NCBI RefSeq assembly: GCF_037975245.1
Contig: NC_092562.1
Span: 230,501 to 294,500 of the forward strand
From: Apostichopus japonicus
Taxonomy: Eukaryota > Echinodermata > Holothuroidea > Aspidochirotida > Stichopodidae
DNA length: 64,000 nt
Direction: 5' to 3'
The position numbers were made by a program, and so were the translations under genes. Every line of letters starts with the position of its first letter. The first letter of the stretch is position 1. A model generated the notes under the pieces. That model ran no database searches. It was not told where the DNA came from and worked only from the letters and a program-made list of their open reading frames with translations. This document shows, in pieces, positions 22,160 to 36,152 of this stretch.

Positions 22160-23429
22160 TGCGATGGCCTATGCTTGTTTGTAATATCTGTAACTAATAC
22201 GACTTTATTTCAATTGTACCAAAGGCACTCCTTTTCGCCTCATATCTGACAATGTACAAGTAAATAGTTAAATCACCACATGTTTGGTCAACCAAATGTG
22301 ATGCAATGTGTCCACTTAATATACTCGACTAGACATCACTACATTAACCACACTTGTAAAACTCAGTAAAAAGGCGCTTGAACCATATACAAGTCATTTA
22401 CCAGTGATTGCGAGAGGCGCTCAAATATACTGATATGTCCATTCCTCCTTTCAGGAAGGCAAAAATCTCGTGCGGCGTGTGAGCTAGATTTTTTTCCTGC
22501 CGTCTTTCAGCCCGTTGGGCGAACTAATTCAACATTGACGGTCTCTTATCAGTTTAGTCGTACGTAATGCTCGAGGGTTTAGAACCTCTCCACTCAAAGA
22601 GTTCAATGAATTTTGAAGAAATCGCTGTTCCTGCTGTTTTTGAATTCTGATGTGTTTGCCCTGTAATCAACATTTTAATCTGGTTCATCCTGTCTAACGT
22701 AAGGTACCTCAATTCTGGTTAGACTAATCATTAGCTAGGGATTGTTGGGCTGGCTTCATCCTCTTCGTCTTCTTCTTCTCCTTGATTCATTCATTACTTT
22801 AACCAGTTTCTATAACCAGAAAGTATGCAGGGCTCTTTGGAAATATCGATAATCAAGGAGGCGGCCACTTGATCATCAGGAATCTGCAATATAGAGTTAA
22901 GTAAGGTTTCATGTAAATGGCATTGTGCGAAAATAGTTGAACACCATTGGGCTTAAAAGCAAACACAAGTGAGTGCATGAAAATGTCACGCTGCCACGGC
23001 AACAGGTCAAAGTTCATCTAATCGGTCCCGTTTGGATATTTGTCAAAGTAGTGAGAGATAAAAAAAAAAAAAAATTAAAGAGGTAAAAGTCAACAACCCT
23101 GGAGTTATGAAATTAAGTTACTTACATTATTCATACTGTAAGTTTGCAGTCCTACATATAAGAAACGACACGACTTTTTTTTGACGGCATCGATTAAGAG
23201 AAAGAAAGGTTATCGTCCATACTGCAACCTATATAAGCAATGTAAAAAATGGAGGGTTAGTTTATTGCATTGAGGTTATACAGTTTGATTTTAAACCTTG
23301 AGGAGCCCTAGTGATTTTTATAAAGTAACAGGAATATCCACTTAGCTGCATGCTTATCAGAGCTCGATGTTAAGGAACATTCCGGTGCCTGGAGTTGATT
23401 GCGTAACGAATAGGCTGGAAATTTGTGGC
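22158..23429. other. No feature recognised
   Basis: Unique-looking sequence with an A13-14 run near 23060; no supported gene. Confidence 0.55.
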
Positions 23430-23742
23430 ATCTTTAGATTAAAACCACATCCTCGTAGCAATTTTGTATAGCAAACATACGTTTTTTTCTCAATTTGGTG
23501 ATATTCCTGTTAATGCGCCTGACAACAGTGAATGACATCATCAACCACAATTCAGTTTCAATTTGTTTTTTTTGTTGTTGTTTTTGCAATGTAATATTAA
23601 ACTCACTTATCGACAGAGGAATATAACATTTCTGGAATTGCAGCTAGAGAGAACATTGACAGTTAAGCAAACCTTTCAAATGTATCATCTTTCATGGATG
23701 AATCAACAAACATATTATAATCGAAAAGTTAAGCTTTGGAAG
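23430..23742 (+). repeat. Dispersed repeat, copy A (about 313 bp)
   Basis: Colinear with 53411-53722 in the same orientation. Shared blocks include ATCTTTAGA-TAAACCACATC, a TTTTGTAT patch, a CTGGCAACAG-like patch, TAGAGAGAAC-TGACAG-TAAG and AAGCTTTGGAAG (ACGCTTTTGAAG in copy B). Both copies have the same length despite strong divergence, pointing to an old interspersed family. The 77-codon frame over this copy is not conserved in copy B. Confidence 0.6.
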
Positions 23743-23971
23743 CACAACTGTCGTAAACTCGTGTGTCAATTGGTGAGAATGCTGCTATTAAGATGACGTT
23801 GGTTCCTGAGTACAAACCTAATTGTTAATTGTTTTCCATTATTTTTAAATCTTATAATTATATATACAAAAATAAGAAATCAACTTCACATACACAACCC
23901 ATTGCCCAAGGAAATATCCAACATCGTTTTTCCATGATAAGTTCATATTGAATTGAAAACATTAAAATTGT

Positions 23972-24346
23972 CAAGGGCGTAGGAACCGGGGGGCTGGGGG
24001 CGCCAGCCCCCAGTGAAAAATATGGTGGGGCGGAAGTATCATTCCGCCCACCCCCCCCCCCCCCGCTTCGCAAGTCAGAAAACCCCTTTTTCATTTCCAA
24101 ATGAGAAAAAAATCTCATTTGGAGCACCAAATTGCATCTAAGGCCAGGTGAAAATGCAAAATTATTTACAAACTGGAGTGGGTGTTGAAGTGTGCTATAT
24201 TGCACCAAATTGCATCTGAGGCCACCTGGAAATGCAAAAACAATCCAAAGGGGAGGAGGACACCCCCTCCCCTTAGACCCCTCCCCCAGGCCGGCTATCA
24301 GTCTTCAGCCCCCCCCCCCACTCAAAAGTATCTTCCTACGCCACTG
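23972..24346. mobile_element. hAT-type MITE, 375 bp, perfect 8-bp target duplication
   Basis: Terminal inverted repeats are CAAGGGCGTAGGAACC (left) and CAGTGGCGTAGGAAG (right, reverse-complemented). The 8-mer AAAATTGT lies immediately outside both ends (23964-23971 and 24347-24354), an exact target duplication of hAT length. The interior has C14 and C10 runs and blocks GCACCAAATTGCATCT and TTAGACCCCTCCCCC. These recur in the inner element at 50741-51603, so the two belong to one family. The glycine/proline-rich minus-strand frame is not a gene. Confidence 0.88.
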
Positions 24347-24354
24347 AAAATTGT

Positions 24355-25744
24355 ATAGTCTTCTGGGAAAACTCACGTCTAGGTATACGTGCTAGACTAG
24401 GTGGTCCAGTCACTTTGACTGATGAGTGTAATGTGTCTGAAGTTTATTTTTCTCAAAACACTAGTACTTGCTCTGTAAATATAGTATGCAAAGAGAGATG
24501 TTGTTTTGATTGTCACTGTACCATATATGACTTTTTTCTCGTGAGTTCTGATTTGTGATTAACAGGTGACGGATTGGAGTAAATACATTTTACTTTCGCT
24601 CAGTAGGAGTTCAAAAAGTATATAAGTACGAGTACGGCAAATGCACAATAATAAGACTTACTAAAAGTCTGAACGAAATACTCAGTGCAGGATGAAATAC
24701 CCGTACTCATGGTTTATTGTACTCTTGTTATCAGTCATGTACTGAAATACTGTATCATTGAACGGGTAAACGACCTTTAATACTTGATTAATCTTTATAC
24801 CTACAGATACGGCCACATGTTAACATTTCACCTAAAACTCTTTTAATTTTATGAATACCGCCGAATTCCATCCCGCTATGCCGAATTACTTATTTAGAAA
24901 AGCCAAATAAATACATTAATTATTAGCATATTTTGAAGTTAGCATTCCACCTGCAGACATTGCACGGATGTATGGATGTATATGTATACCTCTTGAGGCG
25001 TGACTGCGCTGAAGGGTGCATAGATGTGAGATTAGTAGCACCATAATGATGTACTCCCTTTAGTCATACAGTGGAGTGGAACTAGACAACACGTCGTACT
25101 TTTATCTCGCGGCATCCAAAAGTGTTAGGTATATATATATTTCCTACTTGAATTCTTTAAGAAAATTGTTTTCACTCATCTAGTTTTTGTTTTTAACTAC
25201 TGTCACAGATTCTGCGAAAGTTATCTTAGATATATATGTGATAAAACGGACTTAAACAGTATAACAACGTAATAAAATTAATTAAAATTAAAATTAAATT
25301 AAATACTAGGGATATTTCGTAAATGATGCGGGTCTGTTGATCAATTTGAAATGAATGTGAGGAAATAGTTTTACATTGTAAGTATTGTTGAGAACATATC
25401 CCTATATGAGCCTATGTTAAATAGGAATACATAACATAAAACCCAAATAGGCCTATATAGAGAGGGCGAAGAGGTAAATTATTTTATAGAGGGTTATTCA
25501 AACGAAATACAAATATCCACCGCCAGGTTTTACAGCTTGTCATTTTGTAATTGACGAGGTATCACATATTTATTCATTTAACTCGCCGGATAACATTGTG
25601 GAAATAATTTGTGATATCACAAAGCTTGGACAACGTCAGTCTTTGGTTTCTCATGTGTTAATTGATTAAATGTAGAAGACCTCCTTAATCTCACCTAAAG
25701 TTGGCATCTAGCTTTGATGTAGTTAATGATAGTTTATATAAACC
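24355..25744. other. No gene recognised; GAGTAC-rich segment
   Basis: 24610-24735 carries several GTACGAGTACGG, GTACTCATGG and TGTACTC strings also found near 35.76 and 38.99 kb. It is possibly a decayed dispersed repeat. No coding evidence. Confidence 0.45.
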
Positions 25745-26005
25745 ATATAAACCATGGTTCGATGTTGGGTTAATGTATAATGCCTAACGGTTGGCTACAA
25801 TAAGTTGGCCTAATGTAGGGCTAACGTATGATACCCGACAATCGGTTATAAACAGTTGGCGCAACGTTGAGAAAACGCATGATTTCAGACAGTGAGCATG
25901 CAAACCCTGGTTCCATGTTGGCACAACAAACCGTCGCCAACACAACGTTTTACAAACCTGTGCCAACCTTGCACCAACAATGTGTACTATCTGGGATTTG
26001 CCATT
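25745..26005. repeat. Decayed GTTGG/CCAAC-rich repeat
   Basis: Recurrent GTTGGGTTAATGT, GTTGGCCTAATGT, GTTGGCGCAACGTTG and GTTGGCACAAC strings occur on the left, with CCAACACAACG, CCAACCTTG and ACCAACAATG on the right. This is an imperfect tandem repeat turning into its inverted complement. It is too diverged for a clean unit; the period is about 40-60 bp. Confidence 0.5.
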
Positions 26006-28990
26006 ATGACATCCCCGATAACCTTCTGGGGTCTACACTCTACAGCATGGAAGTATCAAGGGTTTAACAAGCCAATCTAGGTTCCATTTAATCAACCATA
26101 TAGTGAACAAGGTACATATAAGTGTCACTTTGTCTGCCACAGGAATATCCCTTTTAAGTGCTCCGTTAGCTACCCTGAACCGTAATGCATCGCTAACGTT
26201 TGACAAATGGATCGATGGGAAAATTCATTTTTCGATGTTTGATATTAATAAAAATGGACCTACATCCACATAACATCCACAGTTGACCTTATATAAACCA
26301 TTATATTCTTTTTGTGAAGGCCAACTTGGATGATACCTTTATACAAGTTGAATAACAGTACACCCACATTGCAGATAGCGAATTTATGAAAGTACATTGC
26401 CTTGAGAATATTAAAATTAATTGGTTTAGTATCAGTATCACCTTCGGGAAGAAATGACCGTCTTATATATTTATGACGTCAAAGTGACATTCCAAATATG
26501 GTTAAGTTTTGAGTTGAGTTTTGACAAATTGACAGTGCTACATATAAAAAAGTCCTTATCAATATAGTTCATTGATTTTCAGAGGTGGATGAGGACTCAA
26601 CTTAGGGGGTGGGTAGGTGGGGTACACATATATAGAGAATCAGTTAGACGTGTGCCAATAAAGGGTAAATTCAACCTATACAGTACACTCTTCACAGGAC
26701 TTTTCACTCAGATTTCGGGTAACACATGCTTCCCTTATCCCTCCCCTGGTTTCGCCTCCCCTAAAAAGGTAGCCTATATATACCTTTCACTGAAGAGAAA
26801 AGGTATTATCAATATAACAAAAATGGACAAAATGTGTACCTTTTATTAGCAAAAGTGGCCACTTTTCATTTACCCAACAGCAGCAGCATAAAGCAGCAGC
26901 ATATCTAGAGTCGTGTTACTTGGTAAATGTGGCACCACCATTGAAGGTCACCAGCATTGGCCCAAATATGTTAGAAAGTCAATATTAGTCATACATGATG
27001 TTCAAACTTTAGCGATCATTGTAATTGCCAACCTACACTTTCTCCATCACCAAAACAGGTATTGTTCAGTTGTTAATCACCTTCGTTGTCAAGAAATAAC
27101 TTACATTGTCGGGAAATTCTAGGAAGCTCTAAGGAAAATGATACTCTGAAAAGTTTCAGTAATTTCAGCATGCTTACATAAATTGGATCCAATCCAATGC
27201 ATGTTTTACCATTTTTGAGGGCTCCTCTGGAAAGCAGTGCTTCTGCACTGAGCATGAGTTCCCTCATTAAAGATGACGATAATGAAAAATAATAAAACAA
27301 AAATAATAATTTGTAAACAACTTTAACAAAATACGTCTAGTTTTCTGACTGTATTCTGACTATGTTATCAGAAAAGAATCTTTACTCACTTTAATCCATG
27401 CTTTTCTGTCAATCTAATCGATTGGGTACACCGTATATTAGTTTTTAGCACAGTTGGCCATTTTGGATTTTAACCAACGCATTTTTATCAACTGTCTTTA
27501 GTGAGGTTCACATGTGATGAAACGAACGTACAGTTGTGTCTGGACGTTTAAGTCACTTATAAATCGTTCGTTATACATTTGTGAAAACTATTGGAGAGTC
27601 GTAGTTTAATTAAACTAATCTTATTAGTATCAAACTGTTCGGGGATAGGGGTGAAATTAAAAGAATACTCCAGATGCTTGTCATGTGTGTCGCAATTGAC
27701 ATGAAAAATGGAAAAAACAGCACCACACCAAAGCATATACATATGAATTAAAGGTTACGAAAAAATATGAATTTGAAGAAAACCTCAACCCCTCCCCCCC
27801 CCCCCGCTCCCAAAACACAATTAAATACAAAGTGAATTCGCTTATTCACTTTGCGTCCTTATAATCAATCTATAGGTGAACCACATACCCGGCCATAGAG
27901 ACACCCTACAGATACCTACTTGACAAACGAAAAGGTATTGAAATAAGATTTCAAAACACCCTCAAGAAGATTTTGCATTTCCAAATTCCTTGCACGGATT
28001 AAAACTTGTGTTGTTTTCGATCCATTCTTAATGCCGAAAGTTGACTTAGGAATAAATAGCTAGAAGTTAAGGTGAGTGAGCCTCTCAATCATATTGATTA
28101 CTTACTAGCCTTTAGCACCGATAATTCTCTTCATTTAGTTAATTATATACTTAGAGTGACTTCTTCTAACGCTCCTCCGTTGGAAGTCACAATGCATATA
28201 TGTAGTGAGACTACAATTTGTGAGGGAAAAAAAGTCTGAAAATATATTGTTTCACTGTAATGGCTAGGAAGGGTTTATCGTAAACAGGACTCAGCGAAAG
28301 AGGCCTTAGAAATATTTCGGGCTGTCTGAGCAAAGTTAATCCGAGACGTCACAACCACCTTCACATCTTGTAAAATTTGTGGGGCCTTTGTTAAGTTTCA
28401 AATTTCATTTTCTCTCAACCTGTAAAACAGATATGCTTTAGCGAAGTGTTCTGTTTCATCGTTCGGGTTATCCATCATTAAATATTACAAACTTCTGGAG
28501 ATGTCTTTTAAGATGTTTTTAAGACTGTTCCTCGGAGCCCTCTATTTCCCCACCATCTCCTTGCACCTCTCTCCATGAATCAAAATTCCTTCGAATAATT
28601 TCAGAGAAGATCGAGGGACTTCGAAGAACAATTTTCGTCATTCTTAATCAATTCTCGCCCACTTCCATAACTCTAGACAATGCAATGTCTCATACTATCG
28701 ATGTTTCTTCATTAGTAGACTGTACGTTACAGAATCTTTTTTATTATTGTTTTATTCCGATTTATGATCATATAGATCAACTTGTATGTTTGAATTATAA
28801 AGTGATTTACAACTTGGCATGGTACTTTTCAACGTGTACTTACAACAATTCCCCGAGACATTAATGGTATAGGTTTGCTGTATGTCATTGATATTAGAAC
28901 CATGTTTAAATGATACCACAAAGTTTATGACTCGATTCTACATATGATACAGATTATATAAGAGATGATGAAATGTTACACTTCAAGTCA
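26006..28990. other. No gene recognised
   Basis: Short frames only. Holds a C-rich homopolymer at about 27785-27805 and (CAG)n-like patches at 26879-26902. I saw no transposon ends or coding homology. Confidence 0.5.
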
Positions 28991-28997
28991 GACGTTA

Positions 28998-29078
28998 GGG
29001 TCAATATAAAACATACGCCATAATTGTATAGGTTTTTCCCTAACCCTAACATACGCCATAATTGTATAGGTTTTTCTT
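28998..29078 (+). repeat. Direct duplication of 37 bp around a telomere-like CCCTAACCCTAAC
   Basis: ACATACGCCATAATTGTATA, then GGTTTTTC, appears at about 29010 and again at about 29050. The junction is CCCTAACCCTAAC at 29038-29050, two copies of the animal telomere hexamer. Confidence 0.85.
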
Positions 29079-29084
29079 TAGCGT

Positions 29085-32000
29085 AATGACTGAATTTGAA
29101 AGGGCATGGGTTTTAAATTAACTCATGCTTCGAAAGTCTTCCAGGCCATAGGTATATGCTAACGATTTGAGAAAATAACAAGGTATTCCTCACTCTCAAC
29201 CCCATACACATTTTATTGTGCTTGCACAGTCATGAAACTAACTCCCAACAACTTAAAAATATATTTCCCGCATACATGACTCAGTGTCGAAACCTCGAGG
29301 GAGGTTGAGTGGTAAACACAGCCAGACATAAACGGACTTGATGCATTATAAAGGCTACACCATTTCTTGTTATTTGCCAAGAAGGGAATGTGTATTTGTC
29401 GTGATGCATGGAACTTTTCACTGTTTAAAATTCAATGTGCATCTTCTCCCGTTTTTAAACTACAACTTGGCTATCATCCTGCACCCCGTATATACATAGC
29501 CTCTACATGTAGACTATGTCTGCCCGATAACTGATATTTACACTACAGTTAATATCGCAAAGAAACATCAATTTATTCAGGCAATGTAAATATCCCATTT
29601 CAAAACACAGAATACAGTTTACCTTTCAAACTATCAACAGCACACAGTTTAATTTCAACATATTCGGAAGCAAATATTAGCTGACACATTCTAAATTTTT
29701 CCGGCCCCGTCATGCAATAGAATTCAGAAAGAGGTATATAGCCTCTATCAGACATTAACATGAAACCTCTCCACCAAACGTTAGTTTGTAAGCATTGATG
29801 CACAGTTAGGGTCTCCAAGGGGAGAAAGGAAACGCGTTCAAGCCAATAGGCGTTTGGTATTCCAAATCAAACTGTATTTTCAGTGGGTGTATCTCTGCCA
29901 CGCGCTAACGCTTCGGATCGTCAGCATACACTCTTAAATGACAGGTGTTGTCTTGCTAATTCTTGTTATTCATGTTTAAGGGCTGCAGGTGAACCTTACC
30001 TTCCGAAGCTCGCATTGCAGAGCCGTCACATCAACACACAGTGGTTTTTTATTTCCATCTACCGATTGAATATATTAGTTGCAATGTGCTTTATGGAAAG
30101 GTTATTTCAGCCGACATCACGGATCGACTGTAACGAGTGAAATGAAAAACACCTTAGAAAATAAAATAATCATTTAAGGCATGAAGGAAAAATCGAAATG
30201 GGGGAAGCAAAAGAACGATAACATACGTACACACAAACAACACACAGACAACACACACAAAACACTATAGAATGTATAGAATGTAGAAGATAGAATTCAG
30301 CTTTCGCTAAACATTCAGACTTTCCATAAATAGAGCAACGTAAATGACAAACTCCGAGTTTTGACGCTATCATACAGGCTTTTAAGTTTGAATATGTCAT
30401 GTTTATGTAAGTTTGAAAGAAGACCCTTATTATTCGCGACATATAAATTTCGTTGCGTAACTTAAAACCACATTCACTAATAAGTAATCGTTTATGTGTG
30501 AATATGACATTGTAAAGTACACAGGCCTCAACTCAAGAGGACTCGAAGTTTGAAAGTCAAGGGTAAACTTTTGGCTCTGTATAAACGAATAACAGCGTTA
30601 CAAGTGAAAGGATGATCTTCTCTTCATGCTAGCTACAATAGAAGTCAAAAGACAATGGCTGATGTCCTTTCCATGCACGTGACAGAAAATGCACTTAAAT
30701 GGATTAACTTACGCAAAGATGTTCAACATGAGAAAAAAAACCTTAATTGGCTTGGAGAAGGAACTCATCGCCAAGAGGTGCTCAGGGTACCAAACCTCAA
30801 TCTATACATTATTTTGCACGATTGTAAACCAGGACGTCTCTCAATACACACGAGAGTGCCACGTCGGATTTGCCTCGTCAATTTTGTCTTCCTCGAAATG
30901 AAAACTGTAAACGTTATCGGAGTTATGGCCCAAGGTACAACGTTCATTCCGTCACGGAAGCATAATCTAAAGAGTGGTTGAAAGAAAGCAAAATGGATGC
31001 ATGAACGAAACTTCTCCCTTTCAAGTATCTCACAATGCTAAGACTGCAGTCTTTGTCCACGTAAGGGTGAAGTTGCCAACATAGATAAACTTAGAGACTA
31101 TAGCGGTATTATAAGTAATACAAGACTGACGTTTTGTCAAGAACATTTGATTCATGTGGAATTCATTTGACGTATTCCGCCATGATCTCTATCGAACCAG
31201 GAAAGTGAATTTCTTTGGCTTTAACTTTTATTTGAAATTGTAAATATGTGCAAATGTAGGTCTTGTTATAGAAAGAAACTGCACTCACTAGTTTTGTAGT
31301 TTTGTTAGTTAACGTGGTATACCGTGACACATAGATAAGAGTATAATACGTCGTGCGGTGGAGAACTTTAAAACCATGACTTTAGACACAAAATGCAGTG
31401 ATGTTACGTCATAGTGCAGCAATAATGGAAACTTTGAGTGTAAGTGCACGCCTCTCTATACCTAGTTAAAGATTCCAGATTGTCAACTTCAACATATGCT
31501 CATTGTTTGCATTGCTCTTCTAACGAAGACTAAATAGATGATAATCTTAGTTTCTCAGTCCAGGCCTAAATGTAAATGTTAATACATCATTTCTTGATTT
31601 TTAATAACTCAATCAAAAATTGTTCATCTTGACCTGATACAAACGAAAAGCATCGACTGGATGATGATGTCCAAACATACTATCCTTTATAAGCTTGTAA
31701 TGCATTGTACTAATCTTATTTGAGGACATAGAATTCTAACGTATTTCTATAAAAGATGTGTGTTGCTCCACGAGGAGATTAACTTATAGTTTGTGTGCTA
31801 AAATTATTATCCCAGGCGCTTCAAAACACCTGTAGAAACAATGTGAACAGTTCCGAACCTTTATGTATAATACAAATATGATACTTATCTTGTTCTTATA
31901 CTGTCAATTAATGTGCTCTGAAGAGTGCTCCACCCTATTAACGAGTGAATATGCATATTCATATATTTAGAAATTTCTCGATTATCATTGGTTCTCGCGT

Positions 32001-33854
32001 GAAATGGAACAGAAGTTTCAGGCTTCCTGATGTGGAGAAGTAACATTATGCCTGTTGACGTCACATCAACCTTGACTATCTTATATACGTTGATTATACA
32101 CTGAATTATCGTGTTTTAATGGTGTAGCATTATATCTATAGTCCTGAATCATGGCCTCCGATTTAACTATTTCGATTAGGAAATCAATACTCTTGTTATA
32201 CTTAGTAGGCAAACTACCTAATTAAAAATACTTACTGGACAGAGACACATTTCCACATTAAGAAAAAGTATCTAATACTCTCAAAAAGTTTGAATTATGT
32301 CTCAAATTTTTCAAATGGTTTTGAAAATTGAAGGAATGGCAAGGATTACCTGAGCTGAATCAGAGCAAATACTGCAGCGGGTGATATTATTGCAATAGTT
32401 ATACGGGCAGGTGGTTTATACCAACACAAAGTTTAATCATCGCGAAGCATGAATGATTTATATCTCCTTTGACTATTTCGGAATTACTATTAGCTTATTC
32501 CAAAAAAATATAATTTAAGGCGACTAAATCAATCATACGTTGGCACTGTGTCCTAATTTGTCAGATAAAATATCGTCCACGAGTCTCATTGCACTTTTTT
32601 ACATGTACGTGTCATTTCTGTCCTTTGTGTAAGTTACAAAATTTGACACAATATGTTGGAAAAGGGATTTTTTTTAATAGATATAATGGCTTCATAATAT
32701 GATGTGTAATAAATATTCGGCTCATGCAGTCACTTCATTTTGGCATGCACCGCGTGCCATAAAGAACAGAAAGTTTGAGTCTTTTCTAACGTGATCGCGT
32801 TTCTTTAATTTGCGCAGATGAAAAGTTTGGCCCTTTGCGGTCGTGTCAATATTCACGCGGAAATATTCGCATACTATACTAGTTAGATCGGTACCTCTAA
32901 ACCAACGTGAAAACTTGTGAGGTAGACACGGTAGACAATATGGGCTACAATATAGTTCAACTCAAAGCTTAGGTTATGATAGTAATGTGTGATCTGCATG
33001 CAACCTATCTGCCTTGTACATGGGATAAGCAGCAATGATTCAAAGAGAGGGTAACTATGAACTATGGTCGCACGATCAACCTTCTGTATCCGTAACTCAA
33101 CGATATGTAGCCTATTGACTTAAAGAACACTGGACTCAGTCAATTAAAAATCAACAACTAAAACAACAACAACAGTAACAACAACACTGCAATGATATTA
33201 AATATTTCACTGCAGAAATCGTATTTGTTTGAAAATTAAGAAATAAACCCACCTTTTAGTGTTGTAGAGTATACATATGAAACGCTCATAACATGCTCTA
33301 AGATATTATCTCAACATGTCTTAATGTTTCAAATACTTAGTGTTCCGTTATGTTCTTGTTTGATATACGGTATAGTTGTTGTACAAGAGGTTCAGCATAA
33401 CTTTTGATTGAAATATCTTACTCCTGCTTTGAGGTTAGAATCAACCAAACTGGGAAGCAATTTTCTAATATTTGTTTTAACTAATCATTTGAACTCCATA
33501 CTTTGATGACTAAGTACTCAGAAAGTGAAAGTCCCTTGGGGGGGGGGGGGTACTTTGCTTTCTTTAGCAATTCGAGTGATAGTACACTTATGAACAATCG
33601 TGACATGCTGTAAGTTATCGTCTTATCATTCCTTACTTTTTTTCAAATAGATTGTCAGTGGTCCGTTATGTTCTGGTTTGAAATACCGAGTTGTTATACA
33701 AGATGCTTACAAAAACTCTTGAAAGTGATGGATACACATTATTCCTATTTGTTGTTTATACTCCACGCCTGGAAGCTCCATTACCTATTGGAAGTGAAAA
33801 GTTCCATTTTTGATGTTGGTTTGGTTTGTATATGTATGAATGTATATAATTTTA
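29085..33854. other. No gene recognised (largest featureless stretch)
   Basis: The best frame is 30655-30981 (+), 108 codons, starting MADVLSMHVTENALKW. It has no signal peptide, domain or family resemblance I can identify, and chance frames of this size are expected here. Other contents are a CA-rich patch at 30225-30265, a perfect GAATATGCATATTC palindrome near 31946, TGACGTCA near 32058 and G12 at about 33539-33550. Confidence 0.5.
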
Positions 33855-33857
33855 GAT

Positions 33858-34083
33858 CCTCCTGCAAGCAGGAACTCGCGAAGAAGCCTCATTGGCTTAT
33901 CAAGGCCGCAAGCCGACCGAAGTCAGTCTCTACGATTCATACTTAACGTCCATGATTATGAATTGTTAATTGTCGACAACTCTGTAACTGGACGACATAC
34001 TCATTAGTTTTGGAGTGACTCGAACCGGATAGCTTATGATTGGAAGGCACCGGCATTAACCACTGAGCGAACACGCCTGATTT
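33858..34083 (-). mobile_element. tRNA-derived SINE
   Basis: On the minus strand, 34017-34078 has an A-box-like TTCGCTCAGTGGTTAATGCC and a B-box-like GGTTCGAGTC at tRNA spacing, the internal RNA polymerase III promoter of a tRNA-derived SINE. A tRNA-unrelated body follows, with CCAATGAGGCTTCTTCGCGA and TTCCTGCTTGCAGGAGGATC (a short hairpin), ending in AT-rich sequence. The cloverleaf is imperfect and the 3' body marks it as a SINE, not a functional tRNA gene. Confidence 0.68.
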
Positions 34084-36150
34084 TATTTCCTTTCTTTCGC
34101 AACTCGAGTGATACTACTTCCTTCCGATCAAACTCTCAACTGAATATAACGTCATCACTAGCACTTATTTGCGCCCTTGTTTTTACCCTCTTAGGTACAT
34201 CAAATCTGGCACATCGTTAGTATGAGCCGGAAAGTATAACATCGCTGTGTAACCTTGTACCATTTTCTTATAAATATATATATATATACTATTAAGTGTA
34301 TTCCTTTAAGGTCCACATGTTTTTTTCACTTTACCGCTTAAGGTAGATTTTCCAGTTCTCTTTAATGAAAGAGTTTCTATAATTTCTTACACCAGAGGCA
34401 GTTTGCATGATTGAGTATTTTTATTACTTAACAAACATTGCAGCACCTCATATATATAGAGCTGGTTAACGTGTTCTTAGCAGAGAAACGATGTTTTCAA
34501 ATATCTAAGGTTGAGCATACCTCCCAGGTCAATCCATAAAATTGAAAAGAAGATATGTTACAACTTTTTCCCCCCAGTCCATCTTTTAGATAAATTATAA
34601 GTCAACAGTTTTTGCTGTTAATCCCACGGATTACCAGCAATTGCCCCAGAGGAGAACTATTTTTAAACGGCGTATGTAATCTCCCTGAAAATTGAAAAAC
34701 AGGCTCAAAATCACTTTGAAGGATTCATCTTTGCCGTGTAATGCTGGACATGCAAGGTGAATGACTGAGGCAATGAACGCATGCCCAGATCGATGTTGAA
34801 ATTACAAACCCCTTTTTTGTTCAAAATAGCCTGGTCATGTAGGTTGTCTTATTTGTTTCTAAATAATTAAATAATAAATTTAATTAAATAATATAAAAAA
34901 ACACCATACACTATTACTTGACCCATCAAAAACTGTACACACAATATATTTGAAGAAAGAAGCCATATATCACATATTTAAGACACTGCACAATAATGGT
35001 AAGTAAGCTGGGTCGCCAAAGTTCGAAATCGGGAGGAGGGTATAAATGTTGGCCGATGTTTGTCTTGGGGAGGGAGTCTAAGTGAAGGGTTGAGAAATGT
35101 TTGTTTGGGTATGTCGATTTGATGCTAATTAGTTCTATCATTTAACCACATTTGTGTGGTACAAATTTAAATGTTGCCAGTTTTTTACTTTATTTTTCTT
35201 GCTCGTGTCATAATTTGTCAGCCATTTGAAGAAAAAAATGACTATGGAAATGTTTGAACGCCTACTGCCCCCCTCCCTCTTCCCATGTTCTCTCCCCGAG
35301 GCTACAGCTTTGCTTCTATCTACTATACGCGTTTTACTCTCGTATTAGATTAGAACTGTTCTCATCAGAGCAATGATCGTACTCTGTATATTAATTCAAT
35401 AACACAATGAAGCCATTTTGATATTCCCTGCATGCATTAGCTTGTTTTAGTGTCGACCGTCGAACTTTTCGTACAAACAAATTAGTATATCTAGAAATGG
35501 CATAAAATCTTTCGACAAGTTGTGCTTTACCTAATATAGACTTTAATTGCAATCGTAAAACCTGACTAGTTTCTAACTTGATGTTGTCATGCTGTCAGTT
35601 TACAGAGGGAGATAACCAATAGCACTTTAGTATATATAGTTGACTGTATTCGTGCCCGCCCTCTTAAATTTGGATCAATATTGATCCCTGGGACAATGCG
35701 GAGATCAGCTGATCAGGTATAAGTGAATCAACATTAGGGTTCTCTCACTCGCGCTTGGCGCCTTGTACTCATACTCACAACAAATGGAATTCTTCTTGTT
35801 CTCGTACTCATACTGCTATACTCGTGCTGCAAGTTTATGAAGGAACAGTATAGTATTGAGCAATGTATATAACATACATGTATTGGTATCTAGTTTGAGT
35901 ACGGTACGGTACGGTAAGTAAATGAAGATTTTCATCCGGCGTCACGTTTGATTCGGAGAGCTTTTAAAACTATAAACTTCAATTGGTCTTCCCTGTGGTC
36001 CACCGTGGTCTCTTCTCGGATTAAAGTGACCGACATAAATCAGAAACTTTAAACAACCACATGAGCTTACCGACTGTTGTACATATTGCTATGTGATATT
36101 CATTTGCTTAATCATCATCAGACTCTGAAACTTGGAAAAGGTCGTATCAT
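34084..36150. other. No gene recognised
   Basis: Holds a T/A-rich low-complexity patch at 34855-34905 and, at 35760-35925, TGTACTCATACTC strings and (GGTAC)3 from the same GTACTC-rich theme as 24.6 kb. No coding evidence. Confidence 0.5.
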
Positions 36151-36152
36151 TT

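Noticed and set aside
30655-30981. 108-codon plus frame as a gene
   Set aside because: No recognisable domain, no promoter or splice context, and overlapping frames of similar size on both strands; consistent with chance.
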